A program made the translations under genes and the position numbers. Below, in pieces: positions 9,901-18,342 of a stretch of 64,000 bases of DNA (within the stretch, counting starts at the first letter, position 1; every line of letters begins with the position of its first letter). Under the pieces are notes generated by a model. The model searched no databases. It saw nothing but the letters and a program-made list of their open reading frames with translations, and was not told the origin of the DNA. This stretch comes from PALSA-505 sp036267135 (GTDB lineage: Bacteria > Actinomycetota > Actinomycetes > Streptosporangiales > Streptosporangiaceae), in contig DATAWQ010000040.1 of assembly GCA_036267135.1 (NCBI GenBank), positions 17,770 through 81,769 of the forward strand, in the 5' to 3' direction.

Positions 9901-10337
9901 CGCAGCCAGAACACCTGAGCCAGGGTGACGGTCAGGTCGTATCCGAGGTTGGTGAACACGCCCACGATCACCGAGTACGAGCCGGGCCCGCGCAGTTGGG
10001 CCGGGCGGGTGGTGCCGGTGACCTCGCTGCGCTCGGACTTCCAGTAGCCCAGCACGTAGGAGCGCAGGCTGCGCTCCTTGGTCTCGGCGCCGGCCGCCTT
10101 GTTGTAGGAAATGCGGTTGGCTGGCAGCAGCAGCGTGGTGATCGCGTCCACGATGGTGGACTTGCCGGATCCGATGTCCCCGGTGAGCAGGCCGTTGCGG
10201 CCGCCGGTCTCGAAGGTCCACACCCGGCCGTCGAACGTGCCCCAGTTGTACACCTCCAGCCGGTCCAGCCGGAAGCCGCTGCGCTGCGTGGCGTCGGGGT
10301 CGGCCAGGTCGACCAATCCGAACATGGCGTCGGTCAT
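6918..10337 (-). CDS. jetC: Wadjet SMC-like ATPase JetC
   Basis: 1139 residues. The ATPase head is split: Walker A GDIGSGKST at 53-61, signature SGGQKEK near 1015 and Walker B VVIDEAF near 1049, separated by long Glu/Lys/Arg/Ala-rich coiled coils around a hinge. A CDRC pair within the second coiled coil (about residue 790) may be a zinc hook-like detail or chance. JetC is the MukB-like motor of the condensin-type JetABC complex that detects small circular DNA by loop extrusion. It overlaps jetB by 4 bp (ATGA) and abuts jetD. All ATPase motifs look functional. Confidence 0.93.
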   Translation of the reverse strand: MTDAMFGLVDLADPDATQRSGFRLDRLEVYNWGTFDGRVWTFETGGRNGLLTGDIGSGKSTIVDAITTLLLPANRISYNKAAGAETKERSLRSYVLGYWKSERSEVTGTTRPAQLRGPGSYSVIVGVFTNLGYDLTVTLAQVFWLRDGNTGQPDRFYVVADRDLSVTGDFAEFGTDIASLKKRLRAAGARTHDHFPDYGKDFRRRLGIESKQAMDLFHQTVSMKSVGNLNDFVRGHMLEPFDAAAWTERLVAHFEDLTKAHDAVRRAQAQLELLGPLLADCDAHDRAGADIADLTGQRDALRFFFAGRKARLLEEQIGGLEQRKAEREAELKKLKADVAGLRTEEKRLELERAGHGGHRLAEIERELAGTADARATRQEKAERYGELLARAGMDPVQTAEQFAARQRQVAAAAAAVSEEQADSQNRLTEAAVEAKSRDAEAAELNAELRSLQSRQTSIPKRSLDLRRTLCDQLGLAETDLPFAGELIQVRPEEADWEGAAERVLHGFALSILVPDGEYPAVSDWINDHHLGTRLVYYRVPASVSAGPGAPPGHLLSAKLDIKDGPFYPWLERELDRRAGYECVDTMAEFRRVPRAITKAGQFKGGGGRHEKNDTHRIDDRSTYVLGWTNQRKVDVLLARAAAVQRRQHQVAADQKKHRDALAAASQRGQALAVLAATTDFADIDWESLVSKIESLAREKQTLEQASKELERLSRELDRVQRDIEEAAGKQETLTGAIGSLGNEIETAYRGLADADAVLTEPACEPARAHFAAIEARLAKPPLADLPADSPARCDRCEAAARQHLDAAIERLRVRQTGLGNKIVARMGEFRTAYPVETAEFDDSVLSAGGYRDLHQRLARDDLPRFQTQFKTYLNTNTIRDIAGFHSQLGKQRELIRDRVATINESLIGVDYNPGRYIRLETQPTPNTEIRDFITELREATDGSLSDDVSDQYSEQKFLQVARLIERFKGREGQTEPDRAWTRRVTDVRNWFIFSASERWREDDTEYENYTDSGGKSGGQKEKLAYTILAASLAYQFKLEWGATRTKTFRFVVIDEAFGRGSDESTRFALQLFRRLGLQLLIVTPLQKIHVIEPYVSAVGFVDNPDSNYSRLQTLTIEEYKQRQLAHALSLAVPSASSRS

Positions 10338-11053
10338 GGCGTCCCCTCGCCGTCTGGGGCCGGGTCCTGACCGCCGTCTGGGGCTGGGCCGTCAGGGGCT
10401 GGGCCGTCGAGCTGGGCAGCGTATTCGGCCAGGCGCTGGTCGAAGTCGGCGAGCCACTGGCCGTCGACGAACGCCTTGAGTATCCGGCGGACCTCGTACA
10501 GCGCGTCCTGGCCGCGGACCTGGCGCAGGAAGCCCAGGTCGACCGCCTTGGCGATGTAGGTGTCGATCTGATCCACCAGCCTGGCCTCATTACTGGTGGA
10601 CGGCAGGAACAGCCGGACCATCTCGGCGATCTGGTCCCTGGTCAGCATCAGCCTGGTGTCGCTGGTGCGGGCGTCGGACTCGGCCAGTTTTTTGCGCAGC
10701 AGGGCGAGCAGCAGGCTCACGTGGAAGGACAGCGAGCGGCGGGCGACCAGCCGCGGCGGGGCCGGGTGGTTGGGATCCGCGTCGGGGTCCTCGGGGCGGG
10801 AGCGCAGGAACGCGTAGCCTTCGGAGTCGTCGATGACCACGGTCAGGCCGATGACCGCCACGTAGTCGCGGACCTGGGCCTGAAGGACCAGGAGCTGGCG
10901 CCAGACCCGGTCGTTGGTGTCCCGGTAGACGACGCCTTTCAGCAGCGACGTGACGACGAGCGACAGGTCCGGCTCGGCCGGGCCCGTGCTGGCCAGGCCT
11001 GTGCTGGCTGGGCCTGTGCTCGCCGTGATTGGGCTGGCTTGAGCTGAACTCAC
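10334..11053 (-). CDS. jetB: Wadjet MukE-like subunit JetB
   Basis: 239 residues from a GTG that overlaps the jetA stop by 4 bp. The core (SLVVTSLLKGVVYRD through LKAFVDGQW) matches DUF4194, winged-helix KITE proteins that bind the kleisin JetA and the JetC heads. Both ends are low complexity: a pentapeptide repeat of the STGPA type at residues 10-27 (15-bp DNA repeat) and a PAPDG repeat at the C-terminus. Those tails are not part of the family core and probably arose by slippage. Confidence 0.9.
   Translation of the reverse strand: MSSAQASPITASTGPASTGLASTGPAEPDLSLVVTSLLKGVVYRDTNDRVWRQLLVLQAQVRDYVAVIGLTVVIDDSEGYAFLRSRPEDPDADPNHPAPPRLVARRSLSFHVSLLLALLRKKLAESDARTSDTRLMLTRDQIAEMVRLFLPSTSNEARLVDQIDTYIAKAVDLGFLRQVRGQDALYEVRRILKAFVDGQWLADFDQRLAEYAAQLDGPAPDGPAPDGGQDPAPDGEGTP
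10978..11028 (-). repeat. 15-bp repeat at jetB 5' end
   Basis: Three imperfect copies of a 15-bp unit (agcacaggcccagcc read on the minus strand) encode the STGPA-like N-terminal tail of JetB. The encoded peptide resembles the tail of LysX at 28878-28945. Confidence 0.7.
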
Positions 11054-12543
11054 CGGTGGCCACCGTTCAGGAAATCTGGTCTTGAACTTCTCGTGAAGAT
11101 CACGCCGGGCAGATCCGCGGACCGGACCAGGCCGTCGTCGTCCTGCCAGGTCACCTGCTGGGTGGCCGTCTCGTCGAAGACCACGCGGAAGCCCGGGTCG
11201 GACAGGGACAGGTAAGTGACCAGCTCGGCCAGGCCCTGTTCCAGTGGCTGTTCGGAGATCAGCGCGGCCAGCGCGACCTGGGGGCGGCTGGTCAGCGCGC
11301 GGCGGACGGTGCGGGACAGCCGGGCCGGATCCACGTGCACCTGCTCGAAGAGCGCAGGCGCGTCGAAGCCGTCCTCGCCCGCCTCGACCGAGGCGCTGTC
11401 GATCGGGGACCGGCCGGCCGGGCGGTAGAGCGGGCGCTCCATCGGCAGCGTGACCGACGGGGCAGTGCCGTCCATCGGCATGGTCAGGGCGGACACGCCG
11501 CGGTCGCCGCGCAGCCGGAGCGCGCGGGCCTCGATGCTGCGCAGGATGTCGGTGACGCGGCGGTTCTCGAACCAGACCTGGTCGTCGAGGAACCGCCGGA
11601 GCTGCTCGGAGAGCTGGCGGACGGTGGCCTGGGTGCGCTCGCCCGCGTCCAGCCAGTCGTAGTGGATGTGGCGCATCCGCGGGTCGGGCTGCCCCAGCTC
11701 CGCGAGCTGCTGGACCTTGCCGATCAGGTCGGTCAGCTCCTCCTGCCTGGCCTGAGAGAGCAGGAAGTCGTAGAACGCGCGGAAGCTCTTGCCCTGGTCG
11801 GAGTCGGCGATGCTCTCCCGGCTGCCCAGGATGTCGTCGAGCAGCTCACCCTTGGAACCGGTCCAGCCGGCGATCCGCTCTCGCAGCTCCCGGTCCAGGC
11901 GCCGGAAGTTGGCCTCGACCTCGCGGAAGTCGGACAGCAGCTCGCGCGCGGTGGTGGTGAACTGCTGGTAGCGGTCGCGCTGGGCGGAGGCGTCGAGGAC
12001 GTCGATGTCGCCGGCCTGCACCCGGGCGATCTCGGCGTCGATCCCGGCACGCTGCCGGCGCAGCTCGGCCAGCCGGGTCTCCGGGTCGGTCTCGGCGCCG
12101 AACACCATCTCGCGGAGCAGGCTGAAGATCGTGTTCAGCCGGGACTCGGTCCCGACGAACGACCGGGTGCGCAGGCCCTTCACCCAGGTCAGCGCCTTCT
12201 CGACGGCCGGGGTGGCGTCGAAGTGCGGCTCGTCGGAGCCCTCGGGGTAGTACTTGCGCAGCCAGCCGGCGTCGGGCGCGGCCCAGTCGTCCAGGTAACC
12301 CTTGGCCGGCCGGGGGAAGGTGCCGTCGCCGAGCTGCTCGTTCAGCGCGTACAGCTCGTCGTCCAGCTTGCTGACCAGGTCGGGTCCTGAGATCGACCTG
12401 ATGTTGTCATCCACGAAGACCCTGGCGAAGAAGCTCAGCATGAGTGGCGCGTTGTCGGCCCGCAGCAGCCGCCAGGCCGGGCTGTGCTTGCGCAGCGAAC
12501 TGACCTCGTCGAAGTCCACGCTGCTTTCCGGCACCTTCGTCAT
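11050..12543 (-). CDS. jetA: Wadjet kleisin subunit JetA
   Basis: 497 residues, first gene of the operon, ATG at 12541-12543. The sequence matches DUF3375: an N-terminal winged helix (LRKHSPAWRLLRADNAPLML), a central helical region with GYLDDWAAPDAGWLRKYYPEG, and a C-terminal segment that contacts the motor. As kleisin it bridges the JetC heads and binds JetB. The last residues, LNGGHR, are encoded by one copy of the dispersed motif described below. The upstream 290 bp shared with the divergent phospholipase-like gene must hold its promoter. Confidence 0.92.
   Translation of the reverse strand: MTKVPESSVDFDEVSSLRKHSPAWRLLRADNAPLMLSFFARVFVDDNIRSISGPDLVSKLDDELYALNEQLGDGTFPRPAKGYLDDWAAPDAGWLRKYYPEGSDEPHFDATPAVEKALTWVKGLRTRSFVGTESRLNTIFSLLREMVFGAETDPETRLAELRRQRAGIDAEIARVQAGDIDVLDASAQRDRYQQFTTTARELLSDFREVEANFRRLDRELRERIAGWTGSKGELLDDILGSRESIADSDQGKSFRAFYDFLLSQARQEELTDLIGKVQQLAELGQPDPRMRHIHYDWLDAGERTQATVRQLSEQLRRFLDDQVWFENRRVTDILRSIEARALRLRGDRGVSALTMPMDGTAPSVTLPMERPLYRPAGRSPIDSASVEAGEDGFDAPALFEQVHVDPARLSRTVRRALTSRPQVALAALISEQPLEQGLAELVTYLSLSDPGFRVVFDETATQQVTWQDDDGLVRSADLPGVIFTRSSRPDFLNGGHR
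11055..11069 (-). repeat. Dispersed TGAACGGTGGCCACC motif, copy 1
   Basis: Full 15-bp copy, read on the minus strand. It forms the last codons of jetA and ends 2 nt before the GTG start of jetB. The core GGTGGCCACC is a perfect palindrome; TGAAC extends it on one side. Confidence 0.85.
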
Positions 12544-12831
12544 GTTAGGGGCGCGGTGTGACAGTCATGGGCTCATCGCGGCGGGCGTGGCGCGCCCTCG
12601 GAGATCCCGGCCGGACCCGTGGTGGATCAGCCGCGCACGACCGCGAACGCTTCACTGCTTGTGTGCATTTGTTGCGTTTCGTGGCGATTTATACGAAGAA
12701 TCCGCGGGTAATAACGACGGCAAGTTCATTGATACGTCGCCTTACGGGCCTATTCGCGTCGATTGGTTCATTGTATGTTCAGGGCGCGTGGCGTTAATAA
12801 ATGCCCCAATTCAGTGCCTGGAGGTCCCCGT
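12544..12831. promoter_or_regulatory. Divergent promoter region jetA / PLD gene
   Basis: A comparatively AT-rich stretch (12650-12800) with a near-duplicate ttcattgatacg at about 12727 and ttcattgtatg at about 12767. It must hold the promoters of jetA (minus) and the secreted PLD-like gene (plus). I cannot assign -35/-10 boxes with confidence. Confidence 0.4.
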
Positions 12832-14847
12832 ATGCCCCGGATCGGCATGCGCCGTCTCTCGCTCGCAGTCGCCGCGGTCACCCTCGCGGCTACCAGCGGG
12901 TTCGCGGCCGCTACCACCGCTCATGCTGCCACCAACAACGACCTGACCTTGCAGATACTCCCCGACAACGGGGAGACCGCGATCTACAACTTCGTCAACA
13001 CGGCGACCAGCTCGATCGACGTGACCATCTACGAACTGAACGACGTGACGCTGGAGAACGCACTGGTCGCCAAGGAGAAGGCCGGCGTCACCGTCCGGGT
13101 GATCCTGGACAACGCAGAGAAGTCGTATAACACGGCCGCCTACAACGTGCTGACGGCGGGCGGGGTCGGCGTGGTCTGGTCGTCCACCACGTTCACCTAC
13201 ACCCACCAGAAGACGATCACGGTCAACAACGACGAGTCCTACATCAGCAGCGGCAACTTCGACAACAAGTACTACGCCACGTCCAGGGACTATGGCGAGT
13301 TCGACACAGACATCACCGACGTGAACGCGATCGTGGCCGTGTTCAACGCCGACTACGCGCACACCTCGATCACCCCGTCCGACGGGGACGACCTGGTGTG
13401 GTCGCCCACCGACTCGCAGAGCCAGTTGCTGGCCCTGATCAACGGCGCGCAGCACACCCTGGACATCGAGCAGGAGGAGTTCAGCGACACCACGCTGGTC
13501 AACGCGATCGTGGCGAGGGAGAAGGCCGGCGTGACCGTGCGGGTCGTGATCGAGGACCCGTCGTCGTACACGTCCGAGCTCAACGAGGTCACGGCCGCCG
13601 GCGGCAAGGTGACCGGGTACTCCTCGTCCACCGGGTTCTACATCCACGCCAAGACGGTGATCGCCGACTACGGCGACTCAACCGCGAAGGCGTTCATGGG
13701 GTCGGAGAACTTCTCCAGCAACTCGCTCAACGACAACCGCGAACTGGGGATCATCACCACCGACACGAGCATCATCAGCGGCCTGGAGTCCACGTTCAGC
13801 GGGGACTTCAGCGGCAGCGACAACGGCAAGGTGTCCATCTTCAGCCCCGGCACCCAGACCACCGCCACCGGCGGCACCGTGTACCTGCAGACGCAGGGCG
13901 AGGACACCTGCACCGGCACGCTGTCCTACTCGGCCACCGGGCTGCCCAAGGGCCTGTCGATCAGCTCCACCACCGGCGTGATCTCCGGCACCGCGAGCAC
14001 CGCCGGGACCTACTCGGTGACCGTCACAGGGAAGGACACCACCGGGCCGACCGGCTCGGCCAGCTACACCTGGAACGTCGGCTCGACGGCAGGCAACACG
14101 GTGACCGTGACCAACCCGGGTAACCAGACCGGCACCGTCGGCACCGGAGTGACCCTGCAGATCAGCGCGACCGACTCGCAGTCGGGGGCGACCCTCACCT
14201 ACAGCGCCACCGGCCTGCCCTCGGGCCTGTCCATCAGCCCCACCAGCGGCCTCATCACCGGCACCCCCAACACCGCCGGCGACAACAACGTCACCGTGAC
14301 CGTCACCGACAACACCGGCGCCAAGGGCTCGGCGTCCTTCACCTGGGACATCAGCTCTGGCGGCGGATCCGGCTGTACCGCGGCCCAACTGCTCGGCAAC
14401 CCGGGGTTCGAGACCGGCACCGCCGCGCCGTGGACCGCGACGTCGGGGGTGATCAGCGACCATACCCAGGAGCCGCCGCACAGCGGGACGTGGGACGCGT
14501 GGCTGGACGGCTACACCTCCGCGACCACCGACACGCTGTCCCAGCCCGTCTCGGTCCCGAGCGGCTGCAGCACCTACCAGCTGAGCTTCTGGCTGCACAT
14601 CGACACCAAGGAGACCACGAAGACCGCCAAGGACACGATGACCGTGCAGATCCTGAACAGCTCGGGCACCGTGCTGGCCACGCTGGCCACGTTCTCCAAC
14701 CTCAACGCGGCCACCGGCTACACGCAGTACAGCTACAACCTGTCCGCCTACGCGGGCCAGAACGTCACGCTGAAGTTCACCGGCAAGCAGACCTCCTCCA
14801 CGGAGACGTCGTTCGTCGTCGACGACACCGCCATCAACGTGAGCTGA
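12832..14847 (+). CDS. Secreted phospholipase D-like protein with Ig-type domains
   Basis: 671 residues from ATG 12832, which has GGAGG 9 nt upstream. A signal peptide (MPRIGMRR... to AATTAHA, about 1-33) is followed by two HKD half-sites: HQKTITVN..N with SGNFD, and IHAKTVIAD with MGSENFS. These define a PLD-family nuclease/phospholipase core. Two cadherin/He_PIG-type Ig domains follow, each with SYSATGLP.GLSIS....G.ISGT, then a C-terminal jelly-roll-like domain (LLGNPGFETG ... FVVDDTAINVS) of the carbohydrate-binding type. It is an extracellular phosphodiesterase, substrate unknown. A strong hairpin terminator follows. Confidence 0.85.
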   Translation: MPRIGMRRLSLAVAAVTLAATSGFAAATTAHAATNNDLTLQILPDNGETAIYNFVNTATSSIDVTIYELNDVTLENALVAKEKAGVTVRVILDNAEKSYNTAAYNVLTAGGVGVVWSSTTFTYTHQKTITVNNDESYISSGNFDNKYYATSRDYGEFDTDITDVNAIVAVFNADYAHTSITPSDGDDLVWSPTDSQSQLLALINGAQHTLDIEQEEFSDTTLVNAIVAREKAGVTVRVVIEDPSSYTSELNEVTAAGGKVTGYSSSTGFYIHAKTVIADYGDSTAKAFMGSENFSSNSLNDNRELGIITTDTSIISGLESTFSGDFSGSDNGKVSIFSPGTQTTATGGTVYLQTQGEDTCTGTLSYSATGLPKGLSISSTTGVISGTASTAGTYSVTVTGKDTTGPTGSASYTWNVGSTAGNTVTVTNPGNQTGTVGTGVTLQISATDSQSGATLTYSATGLPSGLSISPTSGLITGTPNTAGDNNVTVTVTDNTGAKGSASFTWDISSGGGSGCTAAQLLGNPGFETGTAAPWTATSGVISDHTQEPPHSGTWDAWLDGYTSATTDTLSQPVSVPSGCSTYQLSFWLHIDTKETTKTAKDTMTVQILNSSGTVLATLATFSNLNAATGYTQYSYNLSAYAGQNVTLKFTGKQTSSTETSFVVDDTAINVS

Positions 14848-14860
14848 GCACCGGCAGTTA

Positions 14861-14895
14861 TCTGGGGTCCGTGCCCGGTGGGCACGGACCCCAGA
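14861..14895 (+). terminator. Hairpin terminator after PLD-like gene
   Basis: A perfect 16-bp stem (arms 14861-14876 and 14880-14895, beginning TCTGGGGTCC) closes a 3-nt loop, 14 nt after the stop codon. No U-tract follows, as is common for actinomycete terminators. Confidence 0.85.
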
Positions 14896-14990
14896 GAGCT
14901 ATAACAAGCCGGTTACCCCGGCTCAGGGGGACGCCGGGGATACATGATTGCCGGGATTCCGGCCGGCGTCCCGGTGCCTAGGCTCGCCGT

Positions 14991-15770
14991 ATGTCCCGTA
15001 TGAGCAGATCTGTCCCGACCGTTTTAATCACCAGCCTGCTGTGCCTGTCCACCGTGCTGGGAGGCACCGTGCTGGCGGGCACCGTGCTGGCGGGCACCGC
15101 CTCGGCCGTGTCCGGCGGCGGCATCAAGGGTGACCCCCAGCCGGAGCTGAAACCGTTCAAGATCGGCGCGGCGATATCGGCCGGAAGTGACGCGATCGAG
15201 CAGAACGGCGATCTGGTGGTCGCCTACGACGTCAAGAGCGGCTCGACGGGCCAGACCTTCGTCTGCGTTCTCGCCCGCGCCGCGAGCACCTGCTCGGAGT
15301 CGGTCAAGCTCACCCCGCTGGCCGGGGACACGGTCTTCGGCACACCTCAGGTGTTCGCGCCGTCGGCCGACGACATCGTCGTGCTGCAGGAGACCTGCTG
15401 CGACAGCGATCCGGACGGCGGGGACCTGCTCTACACGTCGACGGACGGGGGCGCGACCTGGGGGGCACCGGTCCGGGTCGGCTCGCTCAGCGTGGACGCC
15501 GCCGCGCTGATCGGCAACGACATCATCTTCAGCGAGAGCGACACCGGCGCCGCCTACGTCGAGAGCATCCCGGTCACCGCGAGCGGACCACCGTCCAGCA
15601 CGGCCACCGCCACGAAGAAGGCAGCCTCCGACATCGGCGACGGCACGTACGCCGGCGGCGCGCTGGTCGCGTCCGATGACCTCGGCTCCGACTACACCAC
15701 CTACGTCGCCTTCGCAGCGTCCGGCACGAACTGGAACAAGTCGTCGTCCTACCACAACGCTCCAGGTCAC
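14991..15770 (+). pseudogene. Secreted beta-propeller-like protein, 3' truncated
   Basis: Starts ATG 14991 (or 15000) with a signal peptide to about residue 37, part of which is a 15-bp tandem repeat (gtgctggcgggcacc, about 15055-15100). The mature part has exo-sialidase/BNR-type features: LLYTSTDGGATWGAPVRVG and repeated GD.V blocks. Recognisable coding ends near NKSSSYHNAPGHQ (about 15770). The frame then runs on, open, into the antisense of the M1 peptidase gene, which is plainly the real gene there. Some 260 residues make only part of a propeller, so the 3' end looks lost by deletion. It may still be translated as a nonsense fusion. Confidence 0.6.
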
Positions 15771-15800
15771 CAGCTAACAGCCGGTCCGGGGTGGCGGCGG

Positions 15801-17645
15801 CTAGCAGCCGCCATGGCGGTGGTAGAAGCCGGGGCCGGCCAGGCCGGGGCCGGTGATCTGGGGCCGGTTCCGGCCGCCGCCGGACCGATAGGCGGTGTCC
15901 CACCACTGGGCGAAGAACCTGGTCAGCTTCGCCTGGCAGGCGGCGCTCCGGTTGGGCATCCAGCGGTGGAAGATCACCTCTTCCTGGGGCTCGGTGATGG
16001 TGGCGCCGCCGTAGTCGCGCTGGATCTGCTTCAGCGCGCCGGCCCACCGTGTCCCGCCCAGGATCTGGCGGAGGGCGACGTAGGCGGCGGCCGGGCGCAT
16101 ATAGGTGGAGTCGTTGGCGAACAGCGTCCACGGCAGCGGGTTCGACGGCGCCCCGGTCCAGAACGGGCCGCCGTACCCATAGGTCTTGTTGAACAGGTGC
16201 ACCAGCGTGCGCTCGAACGCGGCCAGGCCGGCGCCGTTCTGCGCGGTCCTGGCCTTCAGCAGCCACTGGGCGAGCTGGCCGAAGCCTTCCTTGAAGAACG
16301 TCATCGAGTAGGTGTGCTCGGTGACGTTGTCGCCCCACCATTGGTGGTTGTTCTCGTGGTAGAGGGTCGGCAAGTTGATGGACCCGTCGTCCATGGAGAT
16401 CATTGTCTGCATCTCCTCCTGGCCGGAATCGACATTCGGCGTGCCGATGACGATGCCGCCGGAACTGAACGGGTAAGGCCCGTTGAACTGGCTCTCCCAA
16501 TGGGTGATGTTTTGCTGCTTGTTCATGATGGCCAGGTTTTTCTTCTGATGCGCGGGGCTGATCGAGGTGTCCTGAGCCTCGTAGTACCTGATCCCGTCGC
16601 GCCCGGTGCGTTCGGTCAGCGCGTAATTCCCGACGCTGCTTTGCACCAGGTAACTGGCCACCGGCTCGGGCGAATTCCAGTGCCAGGTGACCGAGCCCCG
16701 GGTGAATTCGGGGCTGGCCGGGTGGTGGGTCACCGAGACCAGGATTCCGTTGGCCACCGCGGTTTTGCCGGCGTTGACCGTGTCGTAGAAGTCGTAGCTC
16801 GGCTTGGCGGTGGGATAGTTGTTGAGCGGCATCCAGTCTTCGCTGCCCACCGGCTCGGTGGACACCAGGCTGCCGCCGGGGGCGCGGAACCAGCCCTCTT
16901 TGGTCCCGTCCCCGTCGTTATGCACGCCGGGGCGGCCGGTGTAATACACCGATACGGTGAACGCGGCCCCGTCGCGTATCGGCGCGGCGGGTTCGATCAC
17001 CAGCTTGTTCGCCGGGCACTGCTTGCCGTCCTGAGCGAATTCGCCGGACGCTTTTGAGTTCAGCAGTTCGGGCGTGCAGGCCGGTGGCAGCGGATTATGA
17101 CCGGGGCCGCCGACCGGGTCCTTCTGGGACATCTCGTGGGCCAGCGGATTGGGGTCGCTCGGCCCGTGCGGGTCGCCGGGATACGCGGGCTGGACGAATG
17201 TGTAACGCGCTGGCCTGCCGTCCACGAAAACCGATCCGACCTTCAGGTCTGGCCCGGCGGTCGCATCGGCGGATTTACGCTCGAAATCCAGGCTGAAACT
17301 GGTCAGGCACTGGGTGGCCCGGTCGTCGAGAACAACGTGATTGCCGCGCAGGAACCGGTTGGTGGTGGCGTTATAGATTAGGTGCACGTCGGTGTGCACG
17401 CTCAAATAGCCGCCGTTTCCGGTATCTGGATAAATTTTCGACCGCAGCGGTGCCAAGGTATGCGGGCCACCTGAGCATGACGTCGCAACGGACCCGCGCT
17501 GGGCGTCCGCCCGGGCGGACCCGGCCGTCAGCAGTCCGGCCAGCACCACCGGAACGAGAACCAGCCCAGGAACGCCGCGCCCGGCCCAGCGGGAACACTG
17601 GGCCAGGCCCGAACGTGAGGAACGCCGTGGATAGAGATCGGTCAC
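15801..17645 (-). CDS. Secreted M1-family zinc metallopeptidase
   Basis: 614 residues with a signal peptide (to about residue 47, SARADAQRG). The N-terminal beta domain carries LSVHTDVHLIYNATTNRFLRG. The catalytic domain has the GxMEN-equivalent VDSGQEEMQTM and the zinc site HENNH (430-434) followed by the ligand Glu in FKEGFGQ. A helical tail ends RPQITGPGLAGPGFY. M1 enzymes remove N-terminal residues from peptides; this one is exported. It converges on the truncated gene before it with only about 30 bp between. Confidence 0.9.
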   Translation of the reverse strand: MTDLYPRRSSRSGLAQCSRWAGRGVPGLVLVPVVLAGLLTAGSARADAQRGSVATSCSGGPHTLAPLRSKIYPDTGNGGYLSVHTDVHLIYNATTNRFLRGNHVVLDDRATQCLTSFSLDFERKSADATAGPDLKVGSVFVDGRPARYTFVQPAYPGDPHGPSDPNPLAHEMSQKDPVGGPGHNPLPPACTPELLNSKASGEFAQDGKQCPANKLVIEPAAPIRDGAAFTVSVYYTGRPGVHNDGDGTKEGWFRAPGGSLVSTEPVGSEDWMPLNNYPTAKPSYDFYDTVNAGKTAVANGILVSVTHHPASPEFTRGSVTWHWNSPEPVASYLVQSSVGNYALTERTGRDGIRYYEAQDTSISPAHQKKNLAIMNKQQNITHWESQFNGPYPFSSGGIVIGTPNVDSGQEEMQTMISMDDGSINLPTLYHENNHQWWGDNVTEHTYSMTFFKEGFGQLAQWLLKARTAQNGAGLAAFERTLVHLFNKTYGYGGPFWTGAPSNPLPWTLFANDSTYMRPAAAYVALRQILGGTRWAGALKQIQRDYGGATITEPQEEVIFHRWMPNRSAACQAKLTRFFAQWWDTAYRSGGGRNRPQITGPGLAGPGFYHRHGGC

Positions 17646-18040
17646 CGTCGTACTGTTTCACGTCCGGCGCTGATCTCGCCCCAGCTCGATCGCCGAGTGC
17701 ACTCCGGCCCCCAGGTCCACTTAAGTCGGAGCGTCGGCCTCCAGCAGGAGGATGTGGTAGTTCGGGGACTGCGCGGGGAGGACGGTCCAAAGCCTTAGCC
17801 CGGCGGCGCGTTCGCACCGAACTCCGCCCGACTGCGCTGCTTGCCCCGTAACGAGGTCATCGACATCTGAACCGCTCCCCCTGCGAGGCGCCCCCCGGTG
17901 GCCGGTAACCCGGCCACCGCCTGGCTCCCACCGGCCGGCGCGGTACGGTCGGCGGAACCAAACAGATCGTAACTTCAAAGTAAAGCCAGGGTCAAGAGAA
18001 TGTGCGGTCGTCAAATTTATTTACTCCGGTATTTGGGTAC

Positions 18041-18056
18041 TTGAACTTTAGTTCCA
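18041..18056. promoter_or_regulatory. Operator-like palindrome GAACTTTAGTTC
   Basis: TTGAACTTTAGTTCCA contains a perfect 12-bp palindrome in an AT-rich stretch about 290 bp upstream of the acyl-CoA ligase start. It is suited to a TetR- or MarR-type dimer. No regulator gene is adjacent. Confidence 0.4.
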
Positions 18057-18084
18057 TAACGGGCTGTAATCGCAGCGTTTCGTA

Positions 18085-18097
18085 TGGCCACCGTTCA
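18085..18097 (-). repeat. Dispersed motif, copy 2 (13 bp)
   Basis: The 13-bp common part TGAACGGTGGCCA on the minus strand; the last two bases of the 15-bp form differ (TA instead of CC). It lies in AT-rich intergenic DNA. Confidence 0.75.
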
Positions 18098-18342
18098 TTG
18101 ATTGAAAGACTATTCTGGCGCTAATTGTTTGTGTAATAGCAAGTTTATTGCCGGGGGCGACGGCACCAGGGAATGACAGGAACGATCCGGCCTTCCTACT
18201 GCTACCGCACGTGAGAGCGTGCATCGATCATCGCCTGCCGAGGTGGGCGTCGGTCGCACCGAGAGGAGGGCCCGTGGAAAGTCAGGGGGCGGGGTGCGAT
18301 GATCGGTTCGCAGCAGCAGCTCACGTGGAGGCAGGGGCAACC

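Larger units (their letters stand above)
17646..18342. other. Intergenic region before acyl-CoA ligase
   Basis: About 700 bp without a convincing gene. The left half is GC-rich with short unsupported ORFs. The right part (17990-18150) is clearly AT-richer and holds a palindrome (18041-18056) and a copy of the dispersed motif (18085-18097). It must carry the promoters of the divergent M1 peptidase and acyl-CoA ligase genes. Confidence 0.5.

Noticed and set aside
15771..17057. Continuation of the truncated propeller gene as a 688-residue protein.
   Set aside because: The second part is the antisense of the M1 peptidase, whose catalytic motifs and signal peptide are clear. I kept only the 5' part, as a pseudogene.
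17721..18340. Short minus-strand ORFs of 97 and 76 codons before the acyl-CoA ligase.
   Set aside because: No ribosome site, no recognisable pattern and biased composition.
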